A stretch of DNA of 64,000 bases from Hyphomonadaceae bacterium (GTDB taxonomy: Bacteria; Pseudomonadota; Alphaproteobacteria; Caulobacterales; Hyphomonadaceae), in the NCBI GenBank assembly GCA_028285145.1, contig JANQQC010000045.1:1-64000 (forward strand), read 5' to 3'. Both the position numbers and the translations under genes were made by a program. The notes below the pieces were generated by a model. It did not search any database and had not been told where the DNA came from. It saw only the letters and a program-made list of their open reading frames with translations. Positions 8,471 to 16,908 of this stretch are shown piece by piece; the first letter of the stretch is position 1, and every line of letters starts with the position of its first letter.

Positions 8471-8590
8471 GCGTCACCCTCGATGGCCGTCAGGCCATCT
8501 GAGGGCCCAGCTCGAATGTTTTCCACCTTTGCGATATCTGCAGGCCACCAGAGATGGGCCCTCAGACGGCTGCGCCGTCGAGGGTGACGC
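8471..8590. repeat. Nested palindromic element between convergent genes
   Basis: An outer 13-bp perfect inverted repeat (8471-8483 with 8578-8590) encloses a 12-bp perfect inner repeat (8498-8509 with 8555-8566). Between them each arm carries its own mini-hairpin (TGGCC/GGCCA on the left, CGGC/GCCG on the right). The result is a cross-shaped fold with a central loop of 45 bases. It lies between the ends of the P450 gene and the convergent unknown gene. Thirteen bases of it (8501-8513) recur in inverted form at 12208-12220. Confidence 0.8.
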
Positions 8591-8667
8591 GTAAAAGGGG
8601 GATCCTGCAAAACCCCCAGCGCCAGCGGCCCGCAGGGCGGGCTTCAAGGCAGGATTATCGAGACAGG

Positions 8668-9294
8668 TCAGGGTGGGTAGGCCTCGCGCGCCCGCATATC
8701 GAGCCCGCGCAGCAGGCCGGCATTGAGCCCGGTATCCCGGGCGAGCACGCCCGGCGGCAGGCCGATGCGACAGATCCAGCAATGTTCCGGCCGGGAGCGG
8801 GCGGTGACCTCCGCCGCGAAACGGATTGCCCGCCGCCGCATCCAGCGCGCCATGCGCGCGGCCATCGGGACCGGGTCTGCGATGACGGCGTCCAGCCGGT
8901 CCTGCCGGCGGGTGAGCCAGTCGGCCGGGCGGCCCGCATCTTTCTCCTGCGCCTGTTCAATCTGGCTGAAGTCGATCCCGCCGGAGCCCCATGGATCGAA
9001 CAGGGGCAGGGGATTGCTCTTCGGCCCGGATCGCGCGCGCCGGTGTGGGACCGGGGCGGCCTCAGGCACGGCGATCGGCGTGATGTCCAGCCGCACGGCG
9101 ATGAGCAGCACCATCCGGCGCACCATCGCCTCGGCCATTTGGAGTTCTCTTAAGGCGGCATTGTAGATCCGGCGCGGCACCCAGCCATTGTCGGCGGCCT
9201 GCACGGCGCAGGTCACGCCGAGCTTCAGCGCGCCAAGCGCGTTGCCCATCCGCGCAAACAGGTCGCGCGCAAAATCGAGAACATCATCCGGCAT
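8668..9294 (-). CDS. Hypothetical protein, 208 aa
   Basis: I do not recognise the family. The protein is basic and Ala/Arg-rich. Residues 30-70 look helical (RELQMAEAMVRRMVLLIAVRLDI), followed by a Pro-rich linker (PVPHRRARSGPKSNPLPLFDPWG). A C-terminal part contains a single CWIC pair. No signal peptide or clear membrane helix is visible. Its codon use matches the GC-rich surroundings, unlike the OLD gene that follows in the other direction. The WG-x-G and PLFDPWG region looks conserved-like, so it is probably a real gene. Confidence 0.6.
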   Translation of the reverse strand: MPDDVLDFARDLFARMGNALGALKLGVTCAVQAADNGWVPRRIYNAALRELQMAEAMVRRMVLLIAVRLDITPIAVPEAAPVPHRRARSGPKSNPLPLFDPWGSGGIDFSQIEQAQEKDAGRPADWLTRRQDRLDAVIADPVPMAARMARWMRRRAIRFAAEVTARSRPEHCWICRIGLPPGVLARDTGLNAGLLRGLDMRAREAYPP

Positions 9295-9482
9295 TCCGGC
9301 GGAGTATAGCTCAGCGCCAGAAGGCGGGGATAAGTTTGCTGGATGGGTAGTGTTTCTCGCGGAAAGGGTGGGGATAGAGGCGGGGTTGTCCTCTCAACCA
9401 ATTTGACCGCAGTGGACTGTCTAGTCACTCGCAAATGAGTCAGTACCACCTATCTAAAAGCAACCTAGAGTGGGGGGATGGC

Positions 9483-11336
9483 ATGAGGCTTACACGATTT
9501 CGGATATCAAACTATCGCAATGTTATCGATTCTGGATGGATCGAAACCACGAAAGTAACCGCGTTTGTTGGACAAAACGAAGCCGGGAAGAGCAATCTTT
9601 TCGAAGGCCTGTACGGCCTAAATTCCTACGTCGACACAAACTATGATCCCGATGAAGACTGGCCCGTCGACGATTGGAAGGGAAAGAAAAACTCGAAGGG
9701 GAGTATTGTTTCCCAAGGCTACTTCGCATTCGAGGACGAAGAGGCCGAAGCGCTTTTTGAGTACGCTGATGATAGGCCAATTGAACCGGAAAACGATGAA
9801 GAGGCTGAGGAGGTGCCAGCAGCCGCAACTCCCCCAGACGGTATTCAGCTCTACGCTCGCCGGAAGTATGGTTACAAGACGGAGTTCTTTCTCGCCAACG
9901 AAGCAGGAGAACTCGTCGATCTCGGCGATCTAAACCTCTCGCAGGATAAGATAACTGAATGGGCAGAAGAATGCGTTCCTCGTTTTGTGCTAATTCAGGA
10001 TTACGAATTTTCGGGTGCTCAAGTTGAGCTTAATGAACTCAAGTCGAGAAGAGACAATGCCGGCGGGGCTGCGCAAGTCCACAAACTCTCGATTGATGAT
10101 CAAACAATTCTGATCGTCTTGGACCTAGCTGAAATCGAATTGGACGATTTTGTTGCGAAGGCGCAAAGCGCAGAAGGTCGTACTTTGCGTCAATTCGACA
10201 AGAGGGCAGCTTCAGCCTACCTGACCCAGCAATTTCAGGCGCTATGGAAACAAAAGAAGGTCAAGTTTGAAATCGACGTGGATGGTCCAACGCTCAACAT
10301 CTTTGCCGAAGATGAGGCCATCGGTTTCCCAGTCCGACTGAACCGCCGCTCCACCGGCTTCCGGTGGTATGTGTCATTCGCTTGGAAGTTCACGCATGCC
10401 TCTAAAGGTGACTTCCAAGACTGTGTTCTTTTATTGGAAGAACCGGGCATTCATTTGCACCATAGTGGTCAACAAGACCTGTTGAGAGTTTTTGAGGATT
10501 TATCGGCGACGAACACTGTCCTCTACACCACACACTTGTCTTCTATGGTCGATAAGGCCAATCCTGAGCGAGTTCGAATCGTAGAAACCGATGCTGATCA
10601 TCATCTGAAAGTCAGGCATGGCGTAGTTAGCAGTCAGTCCGCGCCGATGGCTGTGATCGAAAGTGCGCTTGGTTTGACTTCCGATCTGTCGGGCATGCTC
10701 GGCAACCGTAAAGTGCTTATCGTCGAGGGCGGAACAGACGCCTTGATCCTAAGTAAACTGTCCGGTCTGCTTACAACAGCAGGAAAGGTGGGGCTTTCTG
10801 ATCACATATACATGTGGCCGGCTCAGACTTCCACAAAGGTACCTATGTATGCCGCGTTCGCCATTGGCCAGCGATGGGATGCCGGTGTTCTTCTCGACAC
10901 TGACGAAGCTGGTCACTACGCAGCGGATCAAATCAAAGGAATGGATTTAAAGGCGTATGCTGAGGAAACTGGGCAGGATTTTCGAGTATTGATGCTTGGG
11001 GCTGCGTCGGGAGTGAAGAAAACTGATGTAGCTATCGAGGATATCTTCCCGGAGAAGTGGTTCCTTGATTGCGTAAATCGAGCATACGGCCTCGCGCTGA
11101 AGCTCGAAGATTTGCCCAAAGACGGTTCTTCGTTGATCGCGAAGCGAATTGAAACTGCACTAAAAGAGCGCCATGCGCGAAGCCTTAAAAAGAAGGATGT
11201 TCTGAAAGAAATGCTCAGCGATTTTGACAGTTGGAACACCCTAGCAGACTTGCCTAAAGGCACCGCCGCAAATGCGGAGCGCCTTTTTAAGAAAATCAAC
11301 GCGGCCTTTGGCGTTGATGAGGTGGAGCCTCAATAA
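9483..11336 (+). CDS. OLD-family ATP-dependent nuclease (AAA + TOPRIM)
   Basis: The 617-residue protein begins with an SMC/RecF-like ATPase half. MRLTRFRISNYRNV is followed by a Walker A loop, GQNEAGKSN (about residues 30-38), and an LLLEEPGIHLH Walker B/D-loop region at about 320. The C-terminal half is a TOPRIM nuclease with VLIVEGGTDA and LLDTDEAG. OLD proteins include anti-phage and DNA-processing nucleases. No UvrD-type helicase (GajB) or reverse transcriptase is adjacent, so it looks like a stand-alone OLD. Lines counted by hand run 45-52% GC against 60-67% around it. The start at 9483 follows a GGGGGGA site. Confidence 0.9.
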   Translation: MRLTRFRISNYRNVIDSGWIETTKVTAFVGQNEAGKSNLFEGLYGLNSYVDTNYDPDEDWPVDDWKGKKNSKGSIVSQGYFAFEDEEAEALFEYADDRPIEPENDEEAEEVPAAATPPDGIQLYARRKYGYKTEFFLANEAGELVDLGDLNLSQDKITEWAEECVPRFVLIQDYEFSGAQVELNELKSRRDNAGGAAQVHKLSIDDQTILIVLDLAEIELDDFVAKAQSAEGRTLRQFDKRAASAYLTQQFQALWKQKKVKFEIDVDGPTLNIFAEDEAIGFPVRLNRRSTGFRWYVSFAWKFTHASKGDFQDCVLLLEEPGIHLHHSGQQDLLRVFEDLSATNTVLYTTHLSSMVDKANPERVRIVETDADHHLKVRHGVVSSQSAPMAVIESALGLTSDLSGMLGNRKVLIVEGGTDALILSKLSGLLTTAGKVGLSDHIYMWPAQTSTKVPMYAAFAIGQRWDAGVLLDTDEAGHYAADQIKGMDLKAYAEETGQDFRVLMLGAASGVKKTDVAIEDIFPEKWFLDCVNRAYGLALKLEDLPKDGSSLIAKRIETALKERHARSLKKKDVLKEMLSDFDSWNTLADLPKGTAANAERLFKKINAAFGVDEVEPQ

Positions 11337-11456
11337 CCTAGCAGCATTCTGTTGGGTTAGGGCCGCCTTAGTCTCCTCCACCCCAAATGAGACCGAGCCC
11401 ATTGACTCGCCCCTCATTCCGACCAGCCTTGCTTGCAACGCCAAGGAGCAACGGCG

Positions 11457-11867
11457 ATGTCAAAATGGTTGTGCGGGATTGGCGTGGGGCTGTTGCTCGT
11501 CATGGCGGCGTTTCACGGCATGGGCCTCGTCTATCTATCCGGGCTGATGGCCGGGTCCGAAGCCCCGCAATTCCTGAAAGACATTTTCCCGGTCCTGTTC
11601 GTCCATGTGACGATCCATCTGGCGACGCTTGCAGCCTTCGGCGTGGCGGCGCTGGCCCTGCCGGCGGCGCGGCGGGTGCTCTCATTCATTATCGCCGGAG
11701 CTGTCGTGTTCAGCGGCGCGCTGGCGGTTTATCTCGGCGCGGTCGTGCCAAGTGTCATTCTGTTTGGCGTGGCGGCCTGTTTTCTCGGGGCAGGGCTGAT
11801 GGGTCGCCCTGCCGCGTCACCGCCGCTTACGGAGCGAGCGAAGCTAGCAGCCCCAACACAGCAATGA
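11457..11867 (+). CDS. Small integral membrane protein, 136 aa
   Basis: This protein is not recognised beyond topology. Four membrane segments are predicted by eye: residues 5-25, a segment around LFVHVTIHLATLAAFGVAALAL, then FIIAGAVVFSGALAVYLGA and VILFGVAACFLGAGLM. The ATG at 11457 follows AAGGAG by eight bases. The four-helix layout with a His in helix 2 resembles DUF423/DUF4345-type small membrane proteins, but I would not assign it. Its last 41 bases overlap the end of the convergent gene. Confidence 0.6.
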   Translation: MSKWLCGIGVGLLLVMAAFHGMGLVYLSGLMAGSEAPQFLKDIFPVLFVHVTIHLATLAAFGVAALALPAARRVLSFIIAGAVVFSGALAVYLGAVVPSVILFGVAACFLGAGLMGRPAASPPLTERAKLAAPTQQ

Positions 11868-12102
11868 ACGCGACAAACAGGACAAGCAAAGCAAAGAGCG
11901 CAAATGTCAAAAGTGCGGCCAGCTTAAAGATCACGATGCCGGCGTGCATGACGATTAGGGCTAATCGGCCCGCAACGTCGGTGGCTTGATCATACCCATC
12001 CTTTGGCCAGACCATCACGATGAGAATGGAAAACAGGATCAACGCCAAGAAGGTTTCAAGCAAGGCGTCGTATAAGAGCGAGATTGCGACCGCTAATTCC
12101 AT
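11827..12102 (-). CDS. Small integral membrane protein, 91 aa
   Basis: The protein has two long hydrophobic stretches: residues 5-32 (VAISLLYDALLETFLALILFS with its continuation) and residues 50-91, which may be two helices. A short loop (WPKDGYDQATD) lies between them. The ATG at 12102 has an excellent GGGGAGGT site six bases upstream. Its 3' end overlaps the preceding convergent gene by 41 bases, a long overlap for two real genes, yet each has a strong ribosome site. Function unknown. Confidence 0.55.
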   Translation of the reverse strand: MELAVAISLLYDALLETFLALILFSILIVMVWPKDGYDQATDVAGRLALIVMHAGIVIFKLAALLTFALFALLVLFVAFIAVLGLLASLAP

Positions 12103-12207
12103 TTGTACCTCCCCAGGCCAACTAGCGTTTAGGTAGACTACGTTCATGATGCGACGTTGTCTTGTCGCTGCGCTATCGCGACTCGCCGGACGTTGGGTGT
12201 CACGTCA

Positions 12208-12237
12208 GAGCTGGGCCCTCGGGTCGAGCCCGAGGGC
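12208..12237. repeat. Palindrome related to the 8.5-kb element
   Basis: GCCCTCGGG (12215-12223) and CCCGAGGGC (12229-12237) form a perfect 9-bp stem with a 5-base loop. Bases 12208-12220 are the exact reverse complement of 8501-8513. The interval 12103-12444 has no convincing gene: the open frame through it gives an Arg-rich translation typical of non-coding GC-rich DNA. Confidence 0.6.
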
Positions 12238-12444
12238 GGCGGGGCTGAGGGGTCTGGGCTTTGTTCAACGCCCCGTTCTCAAAGCTACGAAACACCCTTA
12301 AGGGGGGATGGCCGTCATCAGGACGAGAGCCGAGCAACAAAGCGAGAGCGACCTTTGGACAAAGCGCCGCCTGCCAGTCACCGACGACTCCAACGAGACA
12401 AAGACTTTACAGGCGGCCGGCTCTCCAGCTTTCGCGAGGTCTTT

Positions 12445-12960
12445 TTGCGCCATGGCCTGCCGGGGCTTGGTCTGGCGCTGGGCTTCCTCTGCCTTCCGGG
12501 CCTTTGGGATGTCTTCGTCGAGAGCCTTGAGCGGGGGCTGGCGACGCCCGGGCGCTATCTGATCGGGGCTGTCCTGATCTTTGTGGGGTTGAATGCCTAT
12601 GCCTGGTGGACGGACGGGCGCTTGCGCCTGCCGACGCTCGGATGGATCGCCTATCTCGGCGCGCTGTCCCTCTGGGAAGAGTGGGTGTTCCGCCTCGCCA
12701 TGCCTCATCTTCTGGAGGGCATGGGCGCATCGGTCTGGGGGGCGGCGATCATCAGCGCGCTGGTCTTTGGCGGGGCGCATTACTTCACGCTGCGCTGGAA
12801 GTGGCAGTGGTGCGTCGGCGCGTTTATTGGCGGGCTCGCCCTGAGCCGGCATATGGGCCTGCATGGCGATCTGCTGCTGATCACGGCGTTTCACTGGATC
12901 GCCACGAGCGTGAATACGCCGCGCCCGCCGGGGCAGTCTGCGACGCGGGCGGTGGCCTGA
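12445..12960 (+). CDS. CPBP-family intramembrane protease
   Basis: This is an integral membrane metalloprotease-like protein of the CAAX-protease/bacteriocin-processing (Abi) family. The three family motifs are present: EEWVFR (EExxxR), FGGAHY (FxxxH) and HWIATSVN (HxxxN), in consecutive membrane segments. The start is uncertain. The frame is open from 12157, but the first ~95 residues read like translated repeat DNA. I chose the TTG at 12445 after GCGAGG; TTG 12358 is an alternative. The substrate is unknown. Confidence 0.78.
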   Translation: MRHGLPGLGLALGFLCLPGLWDVFVESLERGLATPGRYLIGAVLIFVGLNAYAWWTDGRLRLPTLGWIAYLGALSLWEEWVFRLAMPHLLEGMGASVWGAAIISALVFGGAHYFTLRWKWQWCVGAFIGGLALSRHMGLHGDLLLITAFHWIATSVNTPRPPGQSATRAVA

Positions 12961-12965
12961 CGGGT

Positions 12966-14120
12966 TTAGCTGAGCCGCGTCAGAAGTTTCCCGAAAATCT
13001 CCACGCCCTGGGCGAGCTGCGCCGGGTCGATGAATTCATTCTCGACATGGGCCTGATCGATGGAGCCGGGGCCGCAGATCACCGCCGGGAGGCCGGCGCG
13101 CTGGAACTGGCCGGCTTCGGCCGCGAAGGAGACCGCGCGCTGGGCATTGTCGCCGGTGAGGGCGCGCAGCAGGATCTCTGCCGGGCTGCCGGGCTCTGCA
13201 TTGAGCGGGGGCACGTTGGAGAGGCGGTCGAGGCGCACGCCGGCCTCCGGGAAGCGCGCCTTGAGAGCGGCGTCGGCAGCCTCTGCGGCGGCGGTGAGCG
13301 GGGCGAGGATGGTGTCCACGTCAAAGCCCGGCGGGCAGCGCAGATCGCAGGAGAAGCGGCACTCCCGCGCGAGGATGTTCGTCGCCGTGCCGCCAGAGAT
13401 GATATTCATGTTGAGCGTCGGGTAGGGCGGGTCGAAGGGGGAGTCGTCAGGGGCTTGTGTTTTTAGGTCCGCCTCGATCTTTCGGACGACCGCCATCAGG
13501 TCCGCCGCGACGCCGATAGCGGAGACGCCATGGTCCGGCAGGGAGGAGTGGGCCTCATGGCCGGTGACGATCACCTCTGTCAGGGAAATGCCCTTATGGC
13601 CGGAGACGACCTGCCAGAGCGTCGGCTCGCCGACCCAGACCGCTTCCGGCTGTGCGCCGCGGCGGATGATCTCCTCGATCATATAAGGCGCGCCCTTGCA
13701 GCCGATCTCTTCATCATAGGAGAAGGCGAAGTGGACGGGGCGGGAGAGGCTGGCGGCGGCAAAGTCCGGCGCGAAGGCGAGGCAGAGGGCGAGGAAGCTC
13801 TTCATGTCGGACGTGCCGCGCCCATGGAGCAGACCGTCTTTTTCGGTGAGCGTGAACGGGTCGGTGGTCCAGTCCTGCCCGTCGACGGGGACGACGTCTG
13901 TATGGCCGGAGAGGACGATGCCGCCCGGCGCATCCGGCCCGATGCGGACCCAGAGATTGGCCTTGTCGCCGGCCTCGTTCGGGATGCGTGTGCAGACCGC
14001 GCCGAGGGGGGTGAGCTTGTCCTCGATCCAGTCGATCAGCGCGAGATTGGAATAGCGCGAGGTCGTGTCGAAGGCGATGAGATCGGCGAGCGTGTCACGA
14101 ACGAGGGGAAGGGAGGGCAT
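12966..14120 (-). CDS. argE: Acetylornithine deacetylase ArgE
   Basis: ArgE hydrolyses N-acetylornithine to ornithine. The 384-residue M20-family enzyme shows SGHTDVVPVDGQDW, LHGRGTSDMKSF, SYDEEIGCKGA, EPT, and the dimerisation-domain segment HKGISLTEVIVTGHEAHSS, with the final AHVENEFI containing the last metal His. The ATG at 14120 was chosen because the frame to 14351 runs into the permease gene. It follows that gene by five bases on the same strand. The window also encodes ArgJ, which recycles the acetyl group, so the two routes to ornithine coexist. Confidence 0.9.
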   Translation of the reverse strand: MPSLPLVRDTLADLIAFDTTSRYSNLALIDWIEDKLTPLGAVCTRIPNEAGDKANLWVRIGPDAPGGIVLSGHTDVVPVDGQDWTTDPFTLTEKDGLLHGRGTSDMKSFLALCLAFAPDFAAASLSRPVHFAFSYDEEIGCKGAPYMIEEIIRRGAQPEAVWVGEPTLWQVVSGHKGISLTEVIVTGHEAHSSLPDHGVSAIGVAADLMAVVRKIEADLKTQAPDDSPFDPPYPTLNMNIISGGTATNILARECRFSCDLRCPPGFDVDTILAPLTAAAEAADAALKARFPEAGVRLDRLSNVPPLNAEPGSPAEILLRALTGDNAQRAVSFAAEAGQFQRAGLPAVICGPGSIDQAHVENEFIDPAQLAQGVEIFGKLLTRLS

Positions 14121-14125
14121 GGGGC

Positions 14126-15580
14126 CTACCCTGATGCCTTTTTCTTTCCGGGCACAAGGCGCTTGAACCAGTTTGCGACATCGGAGACGCCCGTACCGTG
14201 CACCGCGCCGGCGCGGTAGACCTTCGCCGCCAGCCACAGGATGAGCGCCGTTGCCGCCGCCATCATGCCAAGCTGGGCGACGACTTCCCACAAAGCGGGC
14301 TCTGTCGGCATGCGCAGGATGAGCAGGAAGGGCGTCAGCAGCGGGATCCATGACATGACCTGCACGATGGGGGAGGTCGGGTCATTGGCGGCGACCATGA
14401 ACATGATCAGCGGCGACATCAGCAGGACGAGCAGGGGCGTCATCAGGGTCTGGGCTTCCTGGATGGTGTCGCAAAGGGAACCGAGCGCGAGGAAGATCGA
14501 GCCATACATGAGGTAGCCGAGGACGAAGCTTAAGAGCGCCGGCCCGACAATGGCGGGTTTGAGCGCCGCGCCGACCACCGCGCTGATCGTGGAGGCGGCT
14601 TCTCCGGAGATGGCCGAGCTTGCCCAGATCGAGACCAGCGAGCCGCCAACCCCCCAGAAGGTCATCAGGGTAAGCGAGACGGCGAGCACGGCCAGCAGCT
14701 TGCCGGCCAGAAGCTGGGGCAGGCGCACGGAGGTGAGCAGCGTGTCGAAGATCTTGTTGGAGCGCTCCTCAATCGTGCCCATCAGGAGATAGTTCACCAC
14801 GGAGAAGATCAGCGTCCACAGCACAAAGGCCATGCCGATGGCGGCAAAGTAGGGCGCGCGGTCGGCGATGGTGACGCGATTGTCGCCGCCGCTGGTCGGG
14901 CGGGCGCGGCGTTCCTCGATGGGGCGGGTGGTGTCTGCGATGGTTTGCAGGATGGACGGGTCAATGCCGCGCGCCTCGAAGATGCGTTCCTGCGCGAGGG
15001 CGCGGGCGGCGCGCCCGGTGATGGCTTTAAGCTCGCCGGAGGTGATGTTCTCAGACCAGTATTCGATGGGCTCGTCATCTTCCGGCACGATGATCGCGGC
15101 GAAGAGGGGCAGCGGGCCGTCCGGGGTCTCGATGAAGCGTTCGCCCATCAGCCACGGGCGCAGCGCGTCTGCGGTCTGCGCAGGCGGTGGCACGGGAATG
15201 TAGGCGGCCTGCGGCAGGGCAGCGATGTTCTGCACCCCGGCAGCTTTCAGTGCGGCTTCGGGGGAGGCGCCGCCCTCAATGGCGTCATCAAAGCGCGCGC
15301 CCATGGCGGCTTCGTCCTGTCCCATCATGCCGAGGGCTGTGATCTGGGCGCGTGCGGCGGCGATGCGCGTGCGGCCGAACTCCTCGTTCAGGGCGTCGGC
15401 GAACTCGGTGCCGCTCTCGATGACGGTGTAGTAGCGCGTCGGCGTGGTGGAGGCGGCAAGGGCCGGGGCGAGGGAGAACACGCCGAGCAGGACCGGGGTC
15501 AGGAACAGGCCGAGCCAGAAGCCCCAGGCCGTGACGTAGCCAAGATAATCCCGGCGGGCGACGAGAAAGACGTTTCGCAT
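14126..15580 (-). CDS. ABC transporter permease (ABC-2/NatB type)
   Basis: The 484-residue membrane subunit has one N-terminal helix (about residues 18-45), a large extracytoplasmic domain (about 46-240), then five to six helices. The N-terminal MRNVFLVARRDYLGYV and the IADRAPYFAAIG ... FSVVNYLLMGTIEERSNKIFDTLLTS segment are typical of NatB/YhaP-type exporters. The EERSNKI element is the coupling region. The start codon overlaps the stop of the ATPase gene, so the two subunits are co-translated. The substrate is unknown. Confidence 0.9.
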   Translation of the reverse strand: MRNVFLVARRDYLGYVTAWGFWLGLFLTPVLLGVFSLAPALAASTTPTRYYTVIESGTEFADALNEEFGRTRIAAARAQITALGMMGQDEAAMGARFDDAIEGGASPEAALKAAGVQNIAALPQAAYIPVPPPAQTADALRPWLMGERFIETPDGPLPLFAAIIVPEDDEPIEYWSENITSGELKAITGRAARALAQERIFEARGIDPSILQTIADTTRPIEERRARPTSGGDNRVTIADRAPYFAAIGMAFVLWTLIFSVVNYLLMGTIEERSNKIFDTLLTSVRLPQLLAGKLLAVLAVSLTLMTFWGVGGSLVSIWASSAISGEAASTISAVVGAALKPAIVGPALLSFVLGYLMYGSIFLALGSLCDTIQEAQTLMTPLLVLLMSPLIMFMVAANDPTSPIVQVMSWIPLLTPFLLILRMPTEPALWEVVAQLGMMAAATALILWLAAKVYRAGAVHGTGVSDVANWFKRLVPGKKKASG

Positions 15581-16557
15581 CAGGCGGCTTCCTCCGGGAC
15601 GGGAGCAGGGGTGGGCGCCTCGAGCTCTGCGGCTTCGGCCTCGCTGACGAGGGAGACAAAGACATCGCGCAGGCGGGCCTCTTCAGGGGCAAAGCCGGCA
15701 ATGGGGGCTCCGGCTTCGATGGCCGCGCGCAGGGCGTCCTGCGCGTCCCGGCCGGGCGGCAGCGTGATGCGCCACCAGTCCTGATCGTCGGTCATTGGCT
15801 CATGCACGGCGGAGAAGGGCGTAGAGGCGAGCGCACTGTCGAGCGCGAACCCATCGGAGACGGCAATCCGCGCGCCGCGGCCCAGCGTCTTGAAAGCCTC
15901 GTCCAGCGTGCCGTCAAAAACCTTCTTGCCGCGTGCCATCATAACGATGGAGTCGCACAGGCGCTCGGCATGCTCCATCACATGGGTGGAGAACAGGATG
16001 GTCGCGCCGCGCTCATGTTCTTCTCGGATCAGGTCTTCCAGGCCCTGCTGGTTGACCGGATCGAGGCCGGAAAAGGGCTCGTCGAGGATCAAGAGTTCAG
16101 GGCGGTGAGCGAGGGTCGAGAGGATCTGGACCTTCTGCGCCATGCCCTTGGAGAGTTTGGAAATGCGGGACCGCGCGAACTCTTCCAGACCGGACATGTC
16201 CAGCAACTCATCCGCGCGGGAGTTGGCTTCGGCTCCGCTCATCCCCTTGAGCTTGGCGAAATAAGCGATGGTGCCGCGCGGCGTCATCTTCTTGTAGAGG
16301 CCGCGTTCTTCCGGGAGGAAACCGACCCGGTGCAGCGCTTTCAGGTCTGGCGGACCGCCAAACAGGCGCGCTTCGCCCTGATCGGGCGACACGACACCGA
16401 GCGCCATGCGCAGGCTGGTCGACTTGCCGGCTCCGTTCGGGCCGAGAAATCCGATAATCGAGCCCTGCGGGACAGTGAAGCTCAGACTGTCGACCGCGCG
16501 GAAATTGCCGAACCATTTGGTCGCATTCCTAAGCTCGAGCGGCGTTTCAGCGGTCAT
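15580..16557 (-). CDS. ABC transporter ATP-binding protein (NatA type)
   Basis: The 325-residue ATPase has Walker A GPNGAGKST, signature LSKGMAQKVQ (SKGM in place of SGGQ, usual in the NatA/YhaQ group), Walker B LLILDEPFSGLDPVNQ and switch STHVMEHAE. The C-terminal 100 residues form the extra domain seen in exporter ATPases and end in a Pro/Glu tail. It leads the minus-strand operon with the permease and argE. It most likely exports a small ion or toxic compound rather than an arginine intermediate. Confidence 0.92.
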   Translation of the reverse strand: MTAETPLELRNATKWFGNFRAVDSLSFTVPQGSIIGFLGPNGAGKSTSLRMALGVVSPDQGEARLFGGPPDLKALHRVGFLPEERGLYKKMTPRGTIAYFAKLKGMSGAEANSRADELLDMSGLEEFARSRISKLSKGMAQKVQILSTLAHRPELLILDEPFSGLDPVNQQGLEDLIREEHERGATILFSTHVMEHAERLCDSIVMMARGKKVFDGTLDEAFKTLGRGARIAVSDGFALDSALASTPFSAVHEPMTDDQDWWRITLPPGRDAQDALRAAIEAGAPIAGFAPEEARLRDVFVSLVSEAEAAELEAPTPAPVPEEAA

Positions 16558-16659
16558 AGGGCCTGCTTTCGGTCAGTCTCTTCGTGAATAACGATATGTA
16601 GGTCTTCTGTTTTGTCGAAGCGCCTTGCTATCGGATTAATCCCGGCGCAGCATTCCTGC

Positions 16660-16905
16660 ATGAACACAGACCTCGACCAAGAGCGTCTGGCCTGGCTGGA
16701 CGATGGTGATGACACGCCGCGCATCGGTTGCAACCGCAAAATAGGCGGGGTGACCTCAGATGCAGACGCGCTGCAGCGTATCGAGCGCGCACTCGACCGC
16801 ATCAAGTCCGGGGATTATGGCTATTGTGTTCGCTGCGGAGATCCGCTGTCACTGATCACGCTTGAATCTGATCCGGCAGCGGATTCCTGCCAGCGGTGCG
16901 CCTAG
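16660..16905 (+). CDS. DksA/TraR-type C4 zinc-finger protein
   Basis: The 81-residue protein has an N-terminal segment, an ALQRIERALDRIKSGDYGYC helix-to-finger join, and a CxxC...CxxC zinc finger (YCVRCGDP ... SCQRCA). It is a short TraR-like member that lacks the long coiled coil of true DksA. Such proteins bind the secondary channel of RNA polymerase. The ATG at 16660 was preferred over an upstream TTG at 16612, although neither has a strong ribosome site. The gene ends three bases before the convergent oxidase subunit gene. Confidence 0.82.
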   Translation: MNTDLDQERLAWLDDGDDTPRIGCNRKIGGVTSDADALQRIERALDRIKSGDYGYCVRCGDPLSLITLESDPAADSCQRCA

Positions 16906-16908
16906 GCG

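Noticed and set aside
10570-10590. tRNA-like T-loop sequence GTTCGAATC
   Set aside because: It lies inside the OLD coding frame and no acceptor or anticodon stems surround it.
9483-11336. Gabija-type defence system
   Set aside because: The GajA-like OLD gene is there, but no UvrD-like GajB helicase gene follows; the next gene is a small membrane protein with a different base composition.
12606-13466. 286-codon plus-strand frame across the CPBP and argE ends
   Set aside because: It crosses two recognised genes in other frames and has no family features.
12966-14120. argE plus argJ as redundancy suggesting a misannotation
   Set aside because: Both families are clear from motifs; several bacteria keep both, and some ArgE-like M20 enzymes have other substrates.
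14945-15784. 279-codon plus-strand frame opposite the ABC permease
   Set aside because: Shadow of the permease gene; low-complexity Gly/Arg/Ala translation.
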